This document shows, in pieces, positions 34,392 to 45,280 of a stretch of 64,000 nt of DNA. The position numbers and the translations under genes are program-made. This stretch comes from Cenococcum geophilum 1.58 (taxonomy: Eukaryota; Ascomycota; Dothideomycetes; Gloniales; Gloniaceae). The first letter of the stretch is position 1; the number at the start of each line of letters is the position of its first letter. The stretch covers positions 64,760-128,759 of the forward strand of contig KV748296.1 of NCBI GenBank assembly GCA_001692895.1, read 5' to 3'. The notes beneath the pieces were generated by a model. The model was not told where the DNA came from, did no database searches, and saw nothing but the letters and a program-made list of their open reading frames with translations.

Positions 34392-37300
34392 GAGCTACTC
34401 TAAAAATTAGGACGCTGCTATAAATGCCGTTAAAAAGGCTATTATTACAATAACCCAAACTACTTAATAGCTAGGTTTAGTACCTACCGCCTAATACCTA
34501 ACCTAATACCCTAAATACTAAATATGTTACTATATACCACTACTATATAAGATAAAAACATAGTAATAGTAGTAGAATTAGATATAAAAGCGGAAAATAC
34601 TAAGTTCTAGCCCTAAGTTATGGGTTAGGACGCCCTAATAATAGAGGGATCTATATATCGGCCTACTTAATAAATAACTTAGTAAAAATTAACGGATGGA
34701 AATAGATAGTTTTACTTATAATAGGAACTACTACTATAAAATAATATAAAAGCCGTTCTATAATTAACTGCGGAGCTACTAACTAATTTATAGATACCTA
34801 ACTTATATATACTTATAACCTACTTACCTTACCCCTTACTAAAGCCCGCGCCCTATAACTTACTAATAATAGTTATACCGCATAGAAGATTACCTATATA
34901 GCATAACTCTACTTAGATATAAATAGGCACTAGAAAAAGCTCTAGGCCTATATTATACTACTTACTAACTACCCTATTATCCTTAAAATAAGCTAGCTTA
35001 AATAATATAACCCCGCTATTAACTAGGAAAAGAAAAAAGTAACCTTTAACTCTAAATACTGCAGAGAGACTTACCTAGAATATAGCCTAGCCGCCTCTAT
35101 TTACTTACTAAAATATTAACCTAAGAAACCCCTTATTACTCTACCTATAACTAACTACTACTATATAAATGCCGCGGCCTTCTACCGTATAGTATATAGG
35201 AAAGGCTAAACCATTACTATAGCTTCCTAATTATAACTATATAAGCTTAATAAAGAATAGGATTATATCCTTTATAGTAATAGGATAGATATAGTTAACC
35301 TTTTAAAAGATAACGCCCCTACGGAACTCTATAAACTTTTACCTTTAGACTTTAAGAAGTTTATAAAACTTAAAAAAGGACTTACTAATAAAGAACTCCA
35401 CAAGCTCCTCCCTAAGAGGTACTATAACTTTATTAATATATACTTACAAAAGGGCGTAGATATACTCCCCCTATATTAACCTAATAACTATACTATTAAT
35501 ATTAAATAAGGAAAAATGCTACCTTATAAGAGACCCTACCTAATATTAAAAAACGAACTTCTAGTTATAAAAAAGTATATTAATAAGCACCTTAATAAAG
35601 GGTTTATTTGTCCCAGTATATTACTAATAGCCGCCCCTATCCTTCTTATTAAGAAGCTAAAAGGAAGTATTTAATTCTACGTTAACTATAGAGGACTTAA
35701 TACTATTATAATTAAAAACTAATACTTAGTACCGCTTATACGGTAGACCTTTATGCGGCTTAGCTAAGCTAAAATCTATACTAAGCTTAATATTATTGCC
35801 GCCTTTAACTATTTTTAAATACGGAAAGATAACGAATAAAAAACCGTATTTTTATTGCGCTTCGGCCAATTTAAATATACTATTATACCCTTTAGCATAT
35901 ATAACGGCCTAGGCACCTTCTAAAGCTATATTAATAACGCCTTATAGGACTACCTTAATAACTTCTGCTCTGTGTACCTAGATAATATACTTATTTATAG
36001 TAATAACCCTTCTAAGTATACTAAATATATTTAAAAGGTCCTATAGCGCCTTAGGGACGTAGGACTTTATATTAATTTAAAGAAATGCAAATTCTTAGTT
36101 ATAGAAGTAAAATACCTTAAACTAATTATTATTACTACTAAGGGTATCTATATAGACCCTAAATAGGTATATATAATTACTAAATAGCAAGCCCCTAACT
36201 GCATTAAGGATATATAAGCCTTCTTTAGTTTTACTAACTTCTATTAGAAATTTATATATAACTTCTTAGGCGTAGTAATACCACTTATAGCAATAATATA
36301 AATAAAGGGCCTTTTTATAAAAGGAAGAAAAACGCACCTATGCTTTACTTAAACGCCTAAATATAAGAAGGCGTTCTAAGACCTTAAAAATACCTTTACC
36401 AAAGCACCTATCCTAGCTTACTTTATACTAGGATAATAACTCTATCTTAAAACTAACTCCTTAGACTACGTTAACGCAGGCGTCCTTTTTTAGATAAGTA
36501 ATAACGGTCTTCTTTACCTAGTTATATTCTACTCGTCTAAGCTTATACTATAAGAATATAACTATAAGATCTATAATAAAGAACTCCTTATAATTATATA
36601 AGCGTTTAAAGAATTTTAACTAGAACTCTCCTTAGTAGAGCTTAACTAGCTAACTAAAGTCCTTACAGACTCGTAACCTTAAGTACTTTATAACTATAAA
36701 GCAGCTAAACTAATACTAAGTATATTAGAACGAGTTCCTCTCTAGTTTTAACTTTAAAATTATATATAGACTAGAAGTATAAGATACTAAACCTAATAAC
36801 CTAATACGCCGTTTATAAGACCTTCCTTAGTCTAAAAATAACCCTTATAATTAGGTCCAATAATAGACAATCATAAAAGTATAAAATTTAGCCCTAGGTA
36901 TACTACCTATAATAGGGCTAACTATATCTTAGCTTTATACTACAGAACTAAAGTTACCTCTTAAAATTAATAAGCTTATTACTACAGTATATAACACCTC
37001 TATTAACCAATTACTATATTAACTTATTACCGTAAAGACCGCTAGCGCCTATACACTACCTATTAATCTCTAAAGCTTAGGCCAGATTAATATAGCAGCC
37101 TTAGAAGTAAAAAAAGAACAGGCTCTATTATAGAGGTCGCCTATTTATCCCTAACTTAGAAAATTTATAATAGTAACTAATCTAAATAGCCTACAACCTC
37201 TAATTAAGCGGCTACCTAGGTAGAGGAGGAACCTATAAGCTTCTTAGCCGATACTACTTCTAGCTAAAAATAATAAACTTAGTTAAACGCTTTATAGGCG

Positions 37301-37429
37301 CCTGCTATAGTTATAAGCGCGCTAAGGCCTTTAATATAAAGTATTAAGGACTACTACATCCTCTACTAGTACCTATATAATAATAGGCAGACATTACTAC
37401 ATCAGCAAAATGTTTGTGCCTCCTGACAG

Positions 37430-37595
37430 TACTAACAGCTCCTAACAGCTCCTGTCAGGGCTGTCAGGAGCTCCAGGAGACACTCACACTCGGCATCCTG
37501 TCAGGAACCTGTCAGGAGGTCGTTCGGACCACCAGGACTACCAGGACCTCCAGGACCTCCAGGACCATCAGGACCATCAGGACCATCCGGACCAT
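37430..37595. repeat. Left subterminal repeats CCTGTCAGGA / CCATCAGGA
   Basis: Several direct and inverted copies of CCTGTCAGGA and TCCTGACAGG, followed by a 9-bp array of CCAGGACCT/CCATCAGGA units. Mirrored by the array at the right end. Confidence 0.75.
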
Positions 37596-37858
37596 CAGGA
37601 CAATAATAAAAATTCTAGATTTAAAAATAGGGTATATTAACACTCTAGTATTTACAGCTAGTCAAAAAATATAAAATTAATTTAATTATATATAATCTAA
37701 ATAATCCAAATCAATCTTTCCTGCCTACCGCCTGTGTCTGTCACGATCGCTCGGGCGTCGGGCGATCNACTNAGGAGCCTCTNGCGGAGGCTCCAAATCG
37801 TCGATTGGCGGTGTTCCCGATAATCCGCCGGCCGTGTGCTGATTTCCTAACTAGTCCT

Positions 37859-37955
37859 AGTGCCTGTCCTGCCTGTCCTACCTGTCCTGCCTGTCCTGCC
37901 TGTCCTGCCTGTCCTGCCTGTCCTGCCTGTCCTGCCTGTCCTGCCTGTCCTGCCT
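37859..37955 (+). repeat. 9-bp tandem array TGCCTGTCC
   Basis: About eleven near-perfect units. The open frames across it are low-complexity translations, not genes. Confidence 0.88.
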
Positions 37956-38054
37956 GTTCGTGCCTACCTGTCTGTGCCTATCTGTCTGTGCCTACCGTCT
38001 GTGCCTGCCTGTCGTGCCTACCTGTCTATGCCTACCTACCTGTATCTATAATTC

Positions 38055-38640
38055 GGGGGAGAGGTCGGCCCGATCGAAGGCTCTGCTTGATTCGATTAAT
38101 CGATTAATCGTATTAATTCAATTGCGGTTGATTGCATTAATTCGAATCGTTCTCTATAGGCGTTCGCTGGCTGTACGTTTGAACGGTGGTCGTCTGGGGT
38201 GCCTCCCTAGGAGGCCTTGATTCAATTTGATTCGGTAACGGGCTAATATTAAGGCTCTGGTTCGATTCGATCGATCGATTGAATCGATCAAGGTGTTCGC
38301 TGGCTGGTCGTTCAAACGATTATCGTCTGGCTCTGGCGACGGTCGTCTAGTTCTGGCGACGGTCTCTAGTTCTGGCCACCTACCTGCCTGCCTGCCTGTC
38401 TATGTCGGTATCTAATTCAATTCGGGGGAGGGGTCGGCTCGATCGAAGGCTCTAATTCAAATCGTTCTCTATGGCCGTTAGCTAACTGTACATTCAAACG
38501 GTGGTCGTCTGGGGTGCCTCCCTAGGAGGCCTTAATTCGATTCGGTGACGGGCCGATATCGAGGCTCTGGTTTAATTCGATCGATCAATTGAATCGTTCG
38601 TGGTATTCGCTGGCTGGTTGTTCAAAAGGTCGTCGTCTAG
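38055..38640 (+). repeat. Internal duplicated block of the 1.75-kb element
   Basis: A segment beginning GGGGGAGAGGTCGGCCCGAT (about 38055) and one beginning GGGGGAGGGGTCGGCTCGAT (about 38422) run in parallel through GTGCCTCCCTAGGAGGCCTT and CGATCGAT-rich parts. The copies are about 250-300 bp with indels. A GGTTCTGGCGACGGTCGTCT array follows at 38640-38745. Confidence 0.75.
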
Positions 38641-38879
38641 TTCTGGTAACGGTCGTCTGGTTCTGGCAACGGTTATCTGGCTCTAGGACGGTCATCTGGT
38701 TCTGGCGACGGTCGTCTGGTTCTGGCGACGGTCGTCTGCTGGCCGCCGTTCTGGTGCCTCCCTAGGTAGGGAGGATGTAAGGAAGGGTAAAAAAATAAGG
38801 TGGCTACATAGGGGTATACTTGGCAAGGCGCGTGCAGGCTATCGGGAATATAGCGGGGACCCGATAGCACTGTGTGTAG

Positions 38880-39085
38880 GGTCCTGTTCAGGAACGCATC
38901 AGGATGGTAGGGTCCTGTTCAGGAACGCATTAGGATGGTAGGGTCCTGTCAGTCCTGTCAGGAACGCATCAGGATGGGAGGGTCCTGTTTAGGAACGTAT
39001 CAGGATGGTAGGGTCCTGTCAGTCCTGTCAGGAACGCATCAGGATGGGAGGGTCCTGTCAGGAGCCTGTCAGGACGATCAGGACG
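38880..39085 (+). repeat. Right subterminal tandem array
   Basis: About six units of AGGAACGCATCAGGATGG plus TAGGGTCCTGTCAGT, variable in length (31-47 bp), rich in CCTGTCAGGA. Followed by CAGGACGGT repeats and the right TIR. Confidence 0.85.
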
Positions 39086-40603
39086 GTCAGGACGGTCAAA
39101 ATCCTGTCAGGAGGCCTCCAGGATCTTGGCACCCCAACAAAATGCTGATGTATAGATTTTGTTATTAACCTACTACCCTATAAATAACACGGCCGTACCT
39201 ATAAGAACATCCTTATAATAATATACCGACTTATAAAAAAGCGCCACTACGTCCCAACTAAAAGTATAGCCGTTAGTAACATTACTAATGCTTTTCTCTA
39301 TAAAGTTTACTAACTATATAGGTTACCTAACTCGATTACATCTAACTAAGGTATATAATTTAACTCTGATATATAGAGATAAATCTACTAACGCCTTAGC
39401 ATCTCTGTTAAGATATCTATATCCTTTTATTATAAAACTACTAGGTAACTAGAAAACGCTAATGCTAGTATAAAAGCGTACCTATAATAGGTAGTCGCCT
39501 ATAGTTAAGATAACTAGGTAGATTACCTCCTACTAGGTAAATTTGCAGTAAATAACTACGTCTTAACTACTATAGAACTTACCTTGTTCTTTGCAAATAA
39601 GGGTTATTACCCCTAATCTGGTATAGAGCTACTAGAACCTATTAATAAGAAACTACTATATAGAAAACGCCTTAAGATATTACTTACTAACTAGTATATA
39701 GACCGTATAAAAAATCTACTTAACTACTATAAGGGAGAAATGGCCTAGGCTTAAGCAAAGTAGGCCTACTTCGCTAACTGCTATAAAACGCCACCACCGG
39801 AGATGTGTATTAGCGACTAGGTATAGCTAGATATACGCAATATCTCTATATAGAGGCCTATAAAGTTACTTAATTATAAGAACCTTAGCCCCTATCTAAT
39901 TAAACGAGTTATTAATAGGAAAGCTATATATAAGCTAGAACTTTTACCTACCCTAGCTACCCGCAGGATATAGCCTATATTTTACCTATAGCTATTACAC
40001 CTTTATTAGCCTAACCCCTTACTAGGGTAAATATAGCTTAAACCCCTACTAGTACTAATCTAAGATAAGAACGAAGATGAGAACTATAAGGAGTGGGCTA
40101 TTAAATAAATTATCAACTCTAAATACTTTAGTAAAGGTAGAGGATAATAGCTCTACTATAGAGCTATATATATAGGATTTAATATAAATTAGCTAGAATG
40201 GCAACTATAGAAAGACTTTAAAAATGCAAAGGATTTAATTAGCGACTTTTACTATATAAACCTATAGAAACTGGGCCTAAGCAGAGATTTTATACCTAAT
40301 CCTCTATAGGAGCCCTTATAGAGTTAAACCGTTATATATTACCACGTAAGGGCAAATTGCCGTTAGATTACGGTAAAGTGCGATTATATAACCGGAATAT
40401 TGTTAAGATATCTAGGAACTTTAACTAGCGGTTAAAGTTATCTAATTAGTTAGATTCTTAGATGCTAAGCCTTATTATATAACGTTATTTTAAACCTTTA
40501 GTAATACCTCCCTTTCTTTTTTTTTATACCTTAAGTGTCCTTTTTATATATATATAGTAACCACAGCATTACCGGAGCTCCGCCTCTATAGGAGGGGGGG
40601 TAG

Positions 40604-40796
40604 TATTATAAAACCCCACCGTAGGGGCCTCTATAGGAGAGCCCCGTGCTTTTATATAGACCTTATATATAGCTTATATTAGCTACGCGTAGGTATATTA
40701 CCTTCTTACGCCCTTAACCCTTATAATTGATCGCGTAACGTCTTATAGACTCCTTAAATATATACACTCTGTAGCTACTGCCCTTATTTTGTAACA
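40604..40796 (+). repeat. Gypsy-3 right LTR
   Basis: 193 bp, TATTATAAAACCCC... to GTAACA. Contains the same GGCCTCTATAGGAGAGCCCC block as the left LTR. Confidence 0.88.
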
Positions 40797-41082
40797 CTAT
40801 ACTATTATATATTTTATATAGGTTCCTAACCACGTTACTATTACCTACTATAATATTTAAATATTAGGGACGTAGATAAGGCGCTTATACCCCTACCGCT
40901 AAGTAATTGTATTAATTAAGGCTTTAATACTAAGCTATATATAGTATAGAGCCTTTAGATTGGCTTAAGAGGCGTATATATATAAAAAGTGTAAGAAATC
41001 TTACTATATAAAGGGATAATATTTTAGTGTAGTTGATTAAAAAGCTTTAATATTATCGCCGTCTATTTAATTATTAGATTGT

Positions 41083-41327
41083 TAACCCAAGGAATAAGTG
41101 GTTTTTACTTTTATATTTATATTTTTAAACTTTACTAAGCTAGCTTCTAATTAGTTAGAAACAGTTTTAGCGGTAAGGTTCTTAACCTATAGTTGGCCTA
41201 GTAGAATCTATACTATATAACTTTAAAAAACTAAAAGTTTTATAAAACTTTAATACCTTAACTTTCTTTTTATTATCTTTTTTTAAAACTACTTATACCG
41301 CCGCTATACTAAATAATATGGCCTTAA
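41083..41327. other. AT-rich RIPed spacer, nothing recognised
   Basis: No coding or repeat assignment. Confidence 0.4.
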
Positions 41328-41460
41328 TGTTACTGCGACTTAGTTAATTAAGAAACCTAGCACTGTAATATAATAAGCGCATACCTATATAATTAGATTA
41401 TCTATAGACCTAGATATTAAGCTAAGAAGTAGAAGAAGGTAGTGGAAAGGATACGTCTAT
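41328..41460 (-). repeat. Diverged Gypsy-1 family LTR fragment
   Basis: TGTTACTGCGACTTAGTTAA... follows the Gypsy-1 LTR (TGTTAGCGACTTAGTTAATC) through the GATTATCTATA and AAGCTAAAGAAAGG regions. It fades before the Gypsy-1 LTR end, so it is a truncated, heavily mutated solo copy. Confidence 0.6.
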
Positions 41461-41481
41461 ATATATATACTAAGCCCTAAA

Positions 41482-41670
41482 TATAACAAAGCCTTATAGT
41501 AGGAACTACGGTGGACTTATTAATAGGCTAGGTATATAGGTAAATAAGAAGTTAATAACGTAATAATAACTAGTGGAGTGGTTGCCTAATAGATTAACTC
41601 TAATTATATTCTAAGATTTACTATAAAGAAGAGAACTATCTAGGTAGAAACTGTGGTCCTTTAAATATAT
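41482..41670 (-). repeat. Inverted partial LTR of the Gypsy-4 family
   Basis: Reads as the reverse complement of the 3' half of the Gypsy-4 LTRs (TATAACAAAGCC for TGTAACGGAACC, then ATAGATTAACTCTAATTATA and AACTATCTAGGTAG). Lies head-on to the full LTR at 41792. Confidence 0.72.
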
Positions 41671-41791
41671 AATACTGCGCCTAAGAAATGTACTAAGTAC
41701 ATTAGTACATTAATACGTCGGTATATTACGTTCCTATATTTTCACTTTCCTACGTTCCGAACTTATAACGTAACTTACTATATAACTTAGC

Positions 41792-42218
41792 TATTACGGA
41801 CGCTTTAAGTACGATATTATAACTACTTAGAGAAGAGTTAGAAGAAGCTAGTTAGTTAATATAAGCACGGTCCAAGATGGAGCCGATAGAGCCATGTGAC
41901 GAGGAATAGTAACCGAGGTCACGTGATATAATCTGTATAATCTGTAGGATCTGTGCGATCCGTAATAAAGTAGATAAAGTATACGTATATTATATACAAG
42001 AAGGATTTTATAGGAGTATGGTTGTGTATTTAAGGACCCTTAGTCCCTACCTAGATAGTTTCTTCCTTATAGTAATTCTTAGAATACAATTAGAGTTAAT
42101 CTATTAGGCAACCACTCCACCAGTTATTTTCACGTTGTTAACTTCTATACTTATATCACCTATATACCTAGCCCAATAATAGGACCCATTATAGTTCTTG
42201 CTATAAGGTTCCATTATA
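41792..42218 (+). repeat. Gypsy-4a left LTR
   Basis: Starts TATTACGGACGC (TGTTACGG in the better copies) and ends CCATTATA (CCGTTACA). Includes GCCATGTGACGAGG and CACGTGAT, partly unmutated. Confidence 0.88.
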
Positions 42219-42319
42219 TAATCACTACCTAGTTACGGTATTAAATACAGAAGGTTGAACAATATACTACCAAAAGCGGCCACTATAACGCCGTTAACGG
42301 CAGCAACTATATTGAGATT

Positions 42320-43760
42320 AGGTAACGATACTAGCATGGCAGAAGATACTAACTTTTAGTTAATTACCGTTGGACAGTTATAGGAAATAGTTAATCGATT
42401 AATAGATAACAATAAGATACTTAAAAAAAGGATTAGTGGGATTGAAGCGGCTAAGGTTAAGTTACCTTCAATTAAGCAATTCTTAGGAGAGAAGTTGAAG
42501 CTTAAAGGATTCCTTACGTAAATATACTTTAAGGTTACGCAAGAAGGAGTTAAACTAGGAACGCCTATGGATTAAGTCGCCTATGTAGGATTGTTCTTAA
42601 CAGGAAGGGCACTTAAGTGGTTTAAACCTTACCTTATAGAGATGCAAGAATATGGTATAACGACTACTAATTAGGAAGTACGATATATGTTCTTAAGTTG
42701 GAATAGGTTCGTAGAATAATTAACACAAATATTTAGAGACCTAGAGGCAACCACTACGGCAGAAAGAAAGCTTCAAAACCTAGTATAGAGGACTTTAGTA
42801 ATTAAGTATACGACGCAGTTCTAAACATTGGCAATATAAGTTAAATGGAACGATAAGGCGCTTATGGCATAATATAAGCAAGGACTTAAGGTAAAAGTTT
42901 AGGACGTAATTATCCTAATAGAAGATGCGGACACTTTTAGGAATTTAATTAACTAAGCAATTAAGATTAATAACAGGATCTACTAGAGAGAGTAGACTAA
43001 AAAGGGTTAGAATAGAGTTTTATAGTTATATAAGGCGCAGAGCACGTAACAACAGAGTTAAAGTTAAAAACTATAGTATAGCGCAGAGCTAATAGACCTA
43101 AGCGGTATTAAAGAAGCCTAAAAGAGATGGAGTAAGAAACTATGGAAACCTAGAGAATAAGGATTAAGTAATTTAAGGTCTAAGGAGCAGAGGCCGAATT
43201 AAGGATCTTAGCAGCAGAAGATATTTAGGTGGACTCTATAATAAGAGAAATAATTTAAAGAAGGAGCTTATATAAATTATGGAAAATAAGGTTATTACGT
43301 TAAAGACTATAGAAGTGGTTAGAATTACTACGTAGTAAAAGGGATAAAACTAGCAGACGATATACACATATAGAGGGACAATAATGTGCTACAAGGAATA
43401 AAAAAATGTTTAATTAAAAGTTTTGCATTTTGTTATAATAACGCATGCTAAATTTATAAGGACGCTAAGTATGGCGTAAGCTATTGGCTATAGGAGCTAT
43501 ATTTAGCAGAATATAAAGGAACTAATAAACCAGTTCGTAGATCGGATATTAAGGACGATAACTTTAATATAGGCGAAATATTTTATAACAATAAGGCAAT
43601 AAAGGCGGTTTATTAGGAATATGTAAACCTTGGAAATATTATATAAGAGGTAGAGGATAATTCCACTATAGAATAGGGAATATTAGTAGGGATTAAGACC
43701 CTACTAGATATAATGTCTATCGCTTTATAAGACGCAAGAGAAGTAGGATAGCGAACTACT
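42320..43760 (+). pseudogene. Gypsy-4a gag, RIP-degraded
   Basis: Frame beginning near MAEDTNF with VGQLQEIVNRLIDNN (coiled-coil-like), capsid segment YVGLFLTGRALKWFKPYL and FRDLEATTTAERKL, then a zinc-knuckle remnant INYGKQGYYVKDYRS (CxxC and His/Cys replaced by RIP-type changes) near 43270. Stops throughout. Confidence 0.8.
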
Positions 43761-43794
43761 TTAGCACTTAATAAAGGCAAAAGGCTAAAAGCTT

Positions 43795-45280
43795 AAGATT
43801 CTTAAGATAAGATANGAGATGACTAAGATTCTTAAGATAAGATAAGGCAAGCTTAAGGACCTATAACGGACGATAACCAATAGAGCAGAGTAATAGCTTA
43901 GTTTAGCGATATACGAATAAGCTCGGGATAGAGTTTCCTACAGGCATAAGACTCTTAAGACGAGATAAGTAAGATTTAAGACTCTTAAGACGAGATGAGA
44001 ACACTAAGTAAGCCTAATTAGACTAAGGCTAGAGCTAAGCTTAAGTTAAAAGTAAGCTTAGGATTAAAGAATCTAGGGGATTAAGAATTCAAAGTATAAA
44101 TAAAGACACCTATAAATAGAAGATAAGGGATTAGAGAATCCGCAATATAAATAGCAGTTAGATTAGGAGACAGATATATAGACCTAGAGGACTTACTAGG
44201 GAAATAAAGTGTTTAGCCTAAAGATTAAAGAGTTAATACTAAGATTAAGAAGTAGAAAGACTTTAAGGATCTATCTATAAGATATAAACTAAAGGAAACT
44301 ATAGAGGAGTTTAGGCAAAGAATTATTCCATGGTAAGAACAGAAACTAGATAAAAGATCTAGCATATTAGGACGTATAAAGGATAGAGCACTAATATAAA
44401 GAATTACTAATAGGCCTAGGGTAGGCATACTAAGAGCTAAGTGGCTTACTAAACTAGAAAATAAAGAGAATTTAGGGATCCCTATTAGGTTTAAAAAATA
44501 ACATATAAAAGGCTATTACAATATAGTAATAAAAAGATACTTCCTTACGGATAAGCCGTATACACTCTAACAGCTATACTAAAAGTAGTATAGGCAACGA
44601 TATAACGATAAGTGGGAAGATTTCTATATATAGTTGGATAAAAAAGTTATTTAGGACCACCCAATTATAGAGAAGGCTATAACTTACATTAAAGGAGCCT
44701 TAATTATAACGTTAAAGGATCTAGAGGAACGATTAGAGGACTAGAGAAGTAAAAGGCGTATCTTAATACCCGCGAATAAAGTTATAACGTTTAGATTAAT
44801 ATGGTAGAGGTTTAAACTTAAAAATAAAGATAAATTAAAAGTTAACCTAAAGCACCTAGTATACTATACGCTATTATAGATTATATGTGTGGACGATATA
44901 TATAAAATATATAAGAATCCAAAAGAAAAGAATTAGAAATACCCTATAAGGATATATTGGGCGCCAGACGAGCAATAATACAGGAATGCTAAGTATATAT
45001 ATAGCTGGCATCCGGCAGAAGTTTAGGAATTAAAAGACTTAATACTTTAACTAGGAAAATTCCTTACAGAAAAATGCTTAGATAGATAATAGTAGTGGGA
45101 ATAGAGAATACATGTCTATAGTATATTAAAGATAAAAAGCGAACTAGGCACTAGCTAAAAAACGAGCTAAGTATAATAGGATTAAGCAGCTAATAGTTAG
45201 GAAAAGTAGAGGCCTATAGGACTAGAGGGAGCTAATGATAGAGCCTTAGACCCTTAAAGGAATTTAAGGATAACACCTAA
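43795..45280 (+). pseudogene. Gypsy-4a region between gag and protease, function unknown
   Basis: First a repeat-rich linker (copies of AAGACTCTTAAGACGAGAT, 43795-43990), then a long coding relic at about 44290-45110 (KGYYNIVIKRYFLTDKPYTL, WEDFYIQLDKKVIQDHPII, IRIYWAPDEQQYRNAKYIYS). The same stretch is kept in Gypsy-4b (53165-54470). Not a domain I recognise in standard Gypsy elements. It precedes the protease. Confidence 0.55.

Larger units (their letters stand above)
37400..39150. mobile_element. 1.75-kb non-coding TIR element, not RIPed
   Basis: CATCAGCA at 37400 and TGCTGATG ending at 39150 are inverted ends. The likeness extends imperfectly inward (AAATGTTTGTGCC against TTTTGTTGGGGTGCC). 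TA flanks both sides (37398-37399, 39151-39152). Removing the element and one TA restores Gypsy-3 integrase DITIDFVIN in frame. Base use is normal, with CA/TG common. No transposase is visible; stop-free stretches inside translate repeats (for example Cys-Pro-Ala runs). Three N at 37768-37783. Likely a non-autonomous TA-targeting (Tc1/mariner-type) element. Confidence 0.83.
32900..40330 (+). pseudogene. Gypsy-3 gag-pol, RIPed and interrupted
   Basis: Gag about 32900-34480, with FQGDRKEYSYQKIQIR (33530) and zinc knuckle RCYKCRQKGYYYNN (34415-34455), split from its upstream part by the solo LTR. RT about 35520-36200 with catalytic box VYLDNILIYS near 35977 (YLDD expected). RNase H about 36400-36800. 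Integrase begins about 36970. Its DITIDFVIN core (first catalytic Asp) is cut by the 37400-39150 element and resumes at 39153 into a second core segment (NSITSNQGIQF, second Asp region, near 39340). C-terminal part to about 40330. Removing the solo LTR or the TIR element restores the frame exactly. Stops throughout. Confidence 0.85.
32348..40796 (+). mobile_element. Gypsy-3: Ty3/Gypsy element carrying three later insertions
   Basis: Two LTRs of 193 bp each, TSD CTATA at 32343-32347 and 40797-40801, and purine tract GGAGGGGGGG at 40591-40600. Plus-strand gag-pol. Insertions inside: 32740-32867, 34177-34391 and 37400-39150. Without them the element is about 6.3 kb. Confidence 0.9.
32295..41082. 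mobile_element. Small TIR element (about 0.33 kb) split by Gypsy-3
   Basis: 32295-32347 and the reverse complement of about 41027-41082 match over about 50 bp (TTAATAATTAAATAGATGGT against CTAATAATTAAATAGACGGC). The copies face each other around the Gypsy-3 insertion. Without Gypsy-3 about 0.33 kb of non-coding sequence remains, which fits a MITE. Exact ends and target duplication are unclear. Confidence 0.6.

Noticed and set aside
37859-37955. CRISPR-like spaced repeat
   Set aside because: Contiguous 9-bp tandem units without spacers, in a fungal genome.
37805-38107. 100-codon Cys-Pro-Ala repeat protein and overlapping frames; also 37414-37674, 38673-38870 and 38935-39168
   Set aside because: Low-complexity translations of tandem repeats in the 1.75-kb element. 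All frames of the array are open because the unit is 9 bp.
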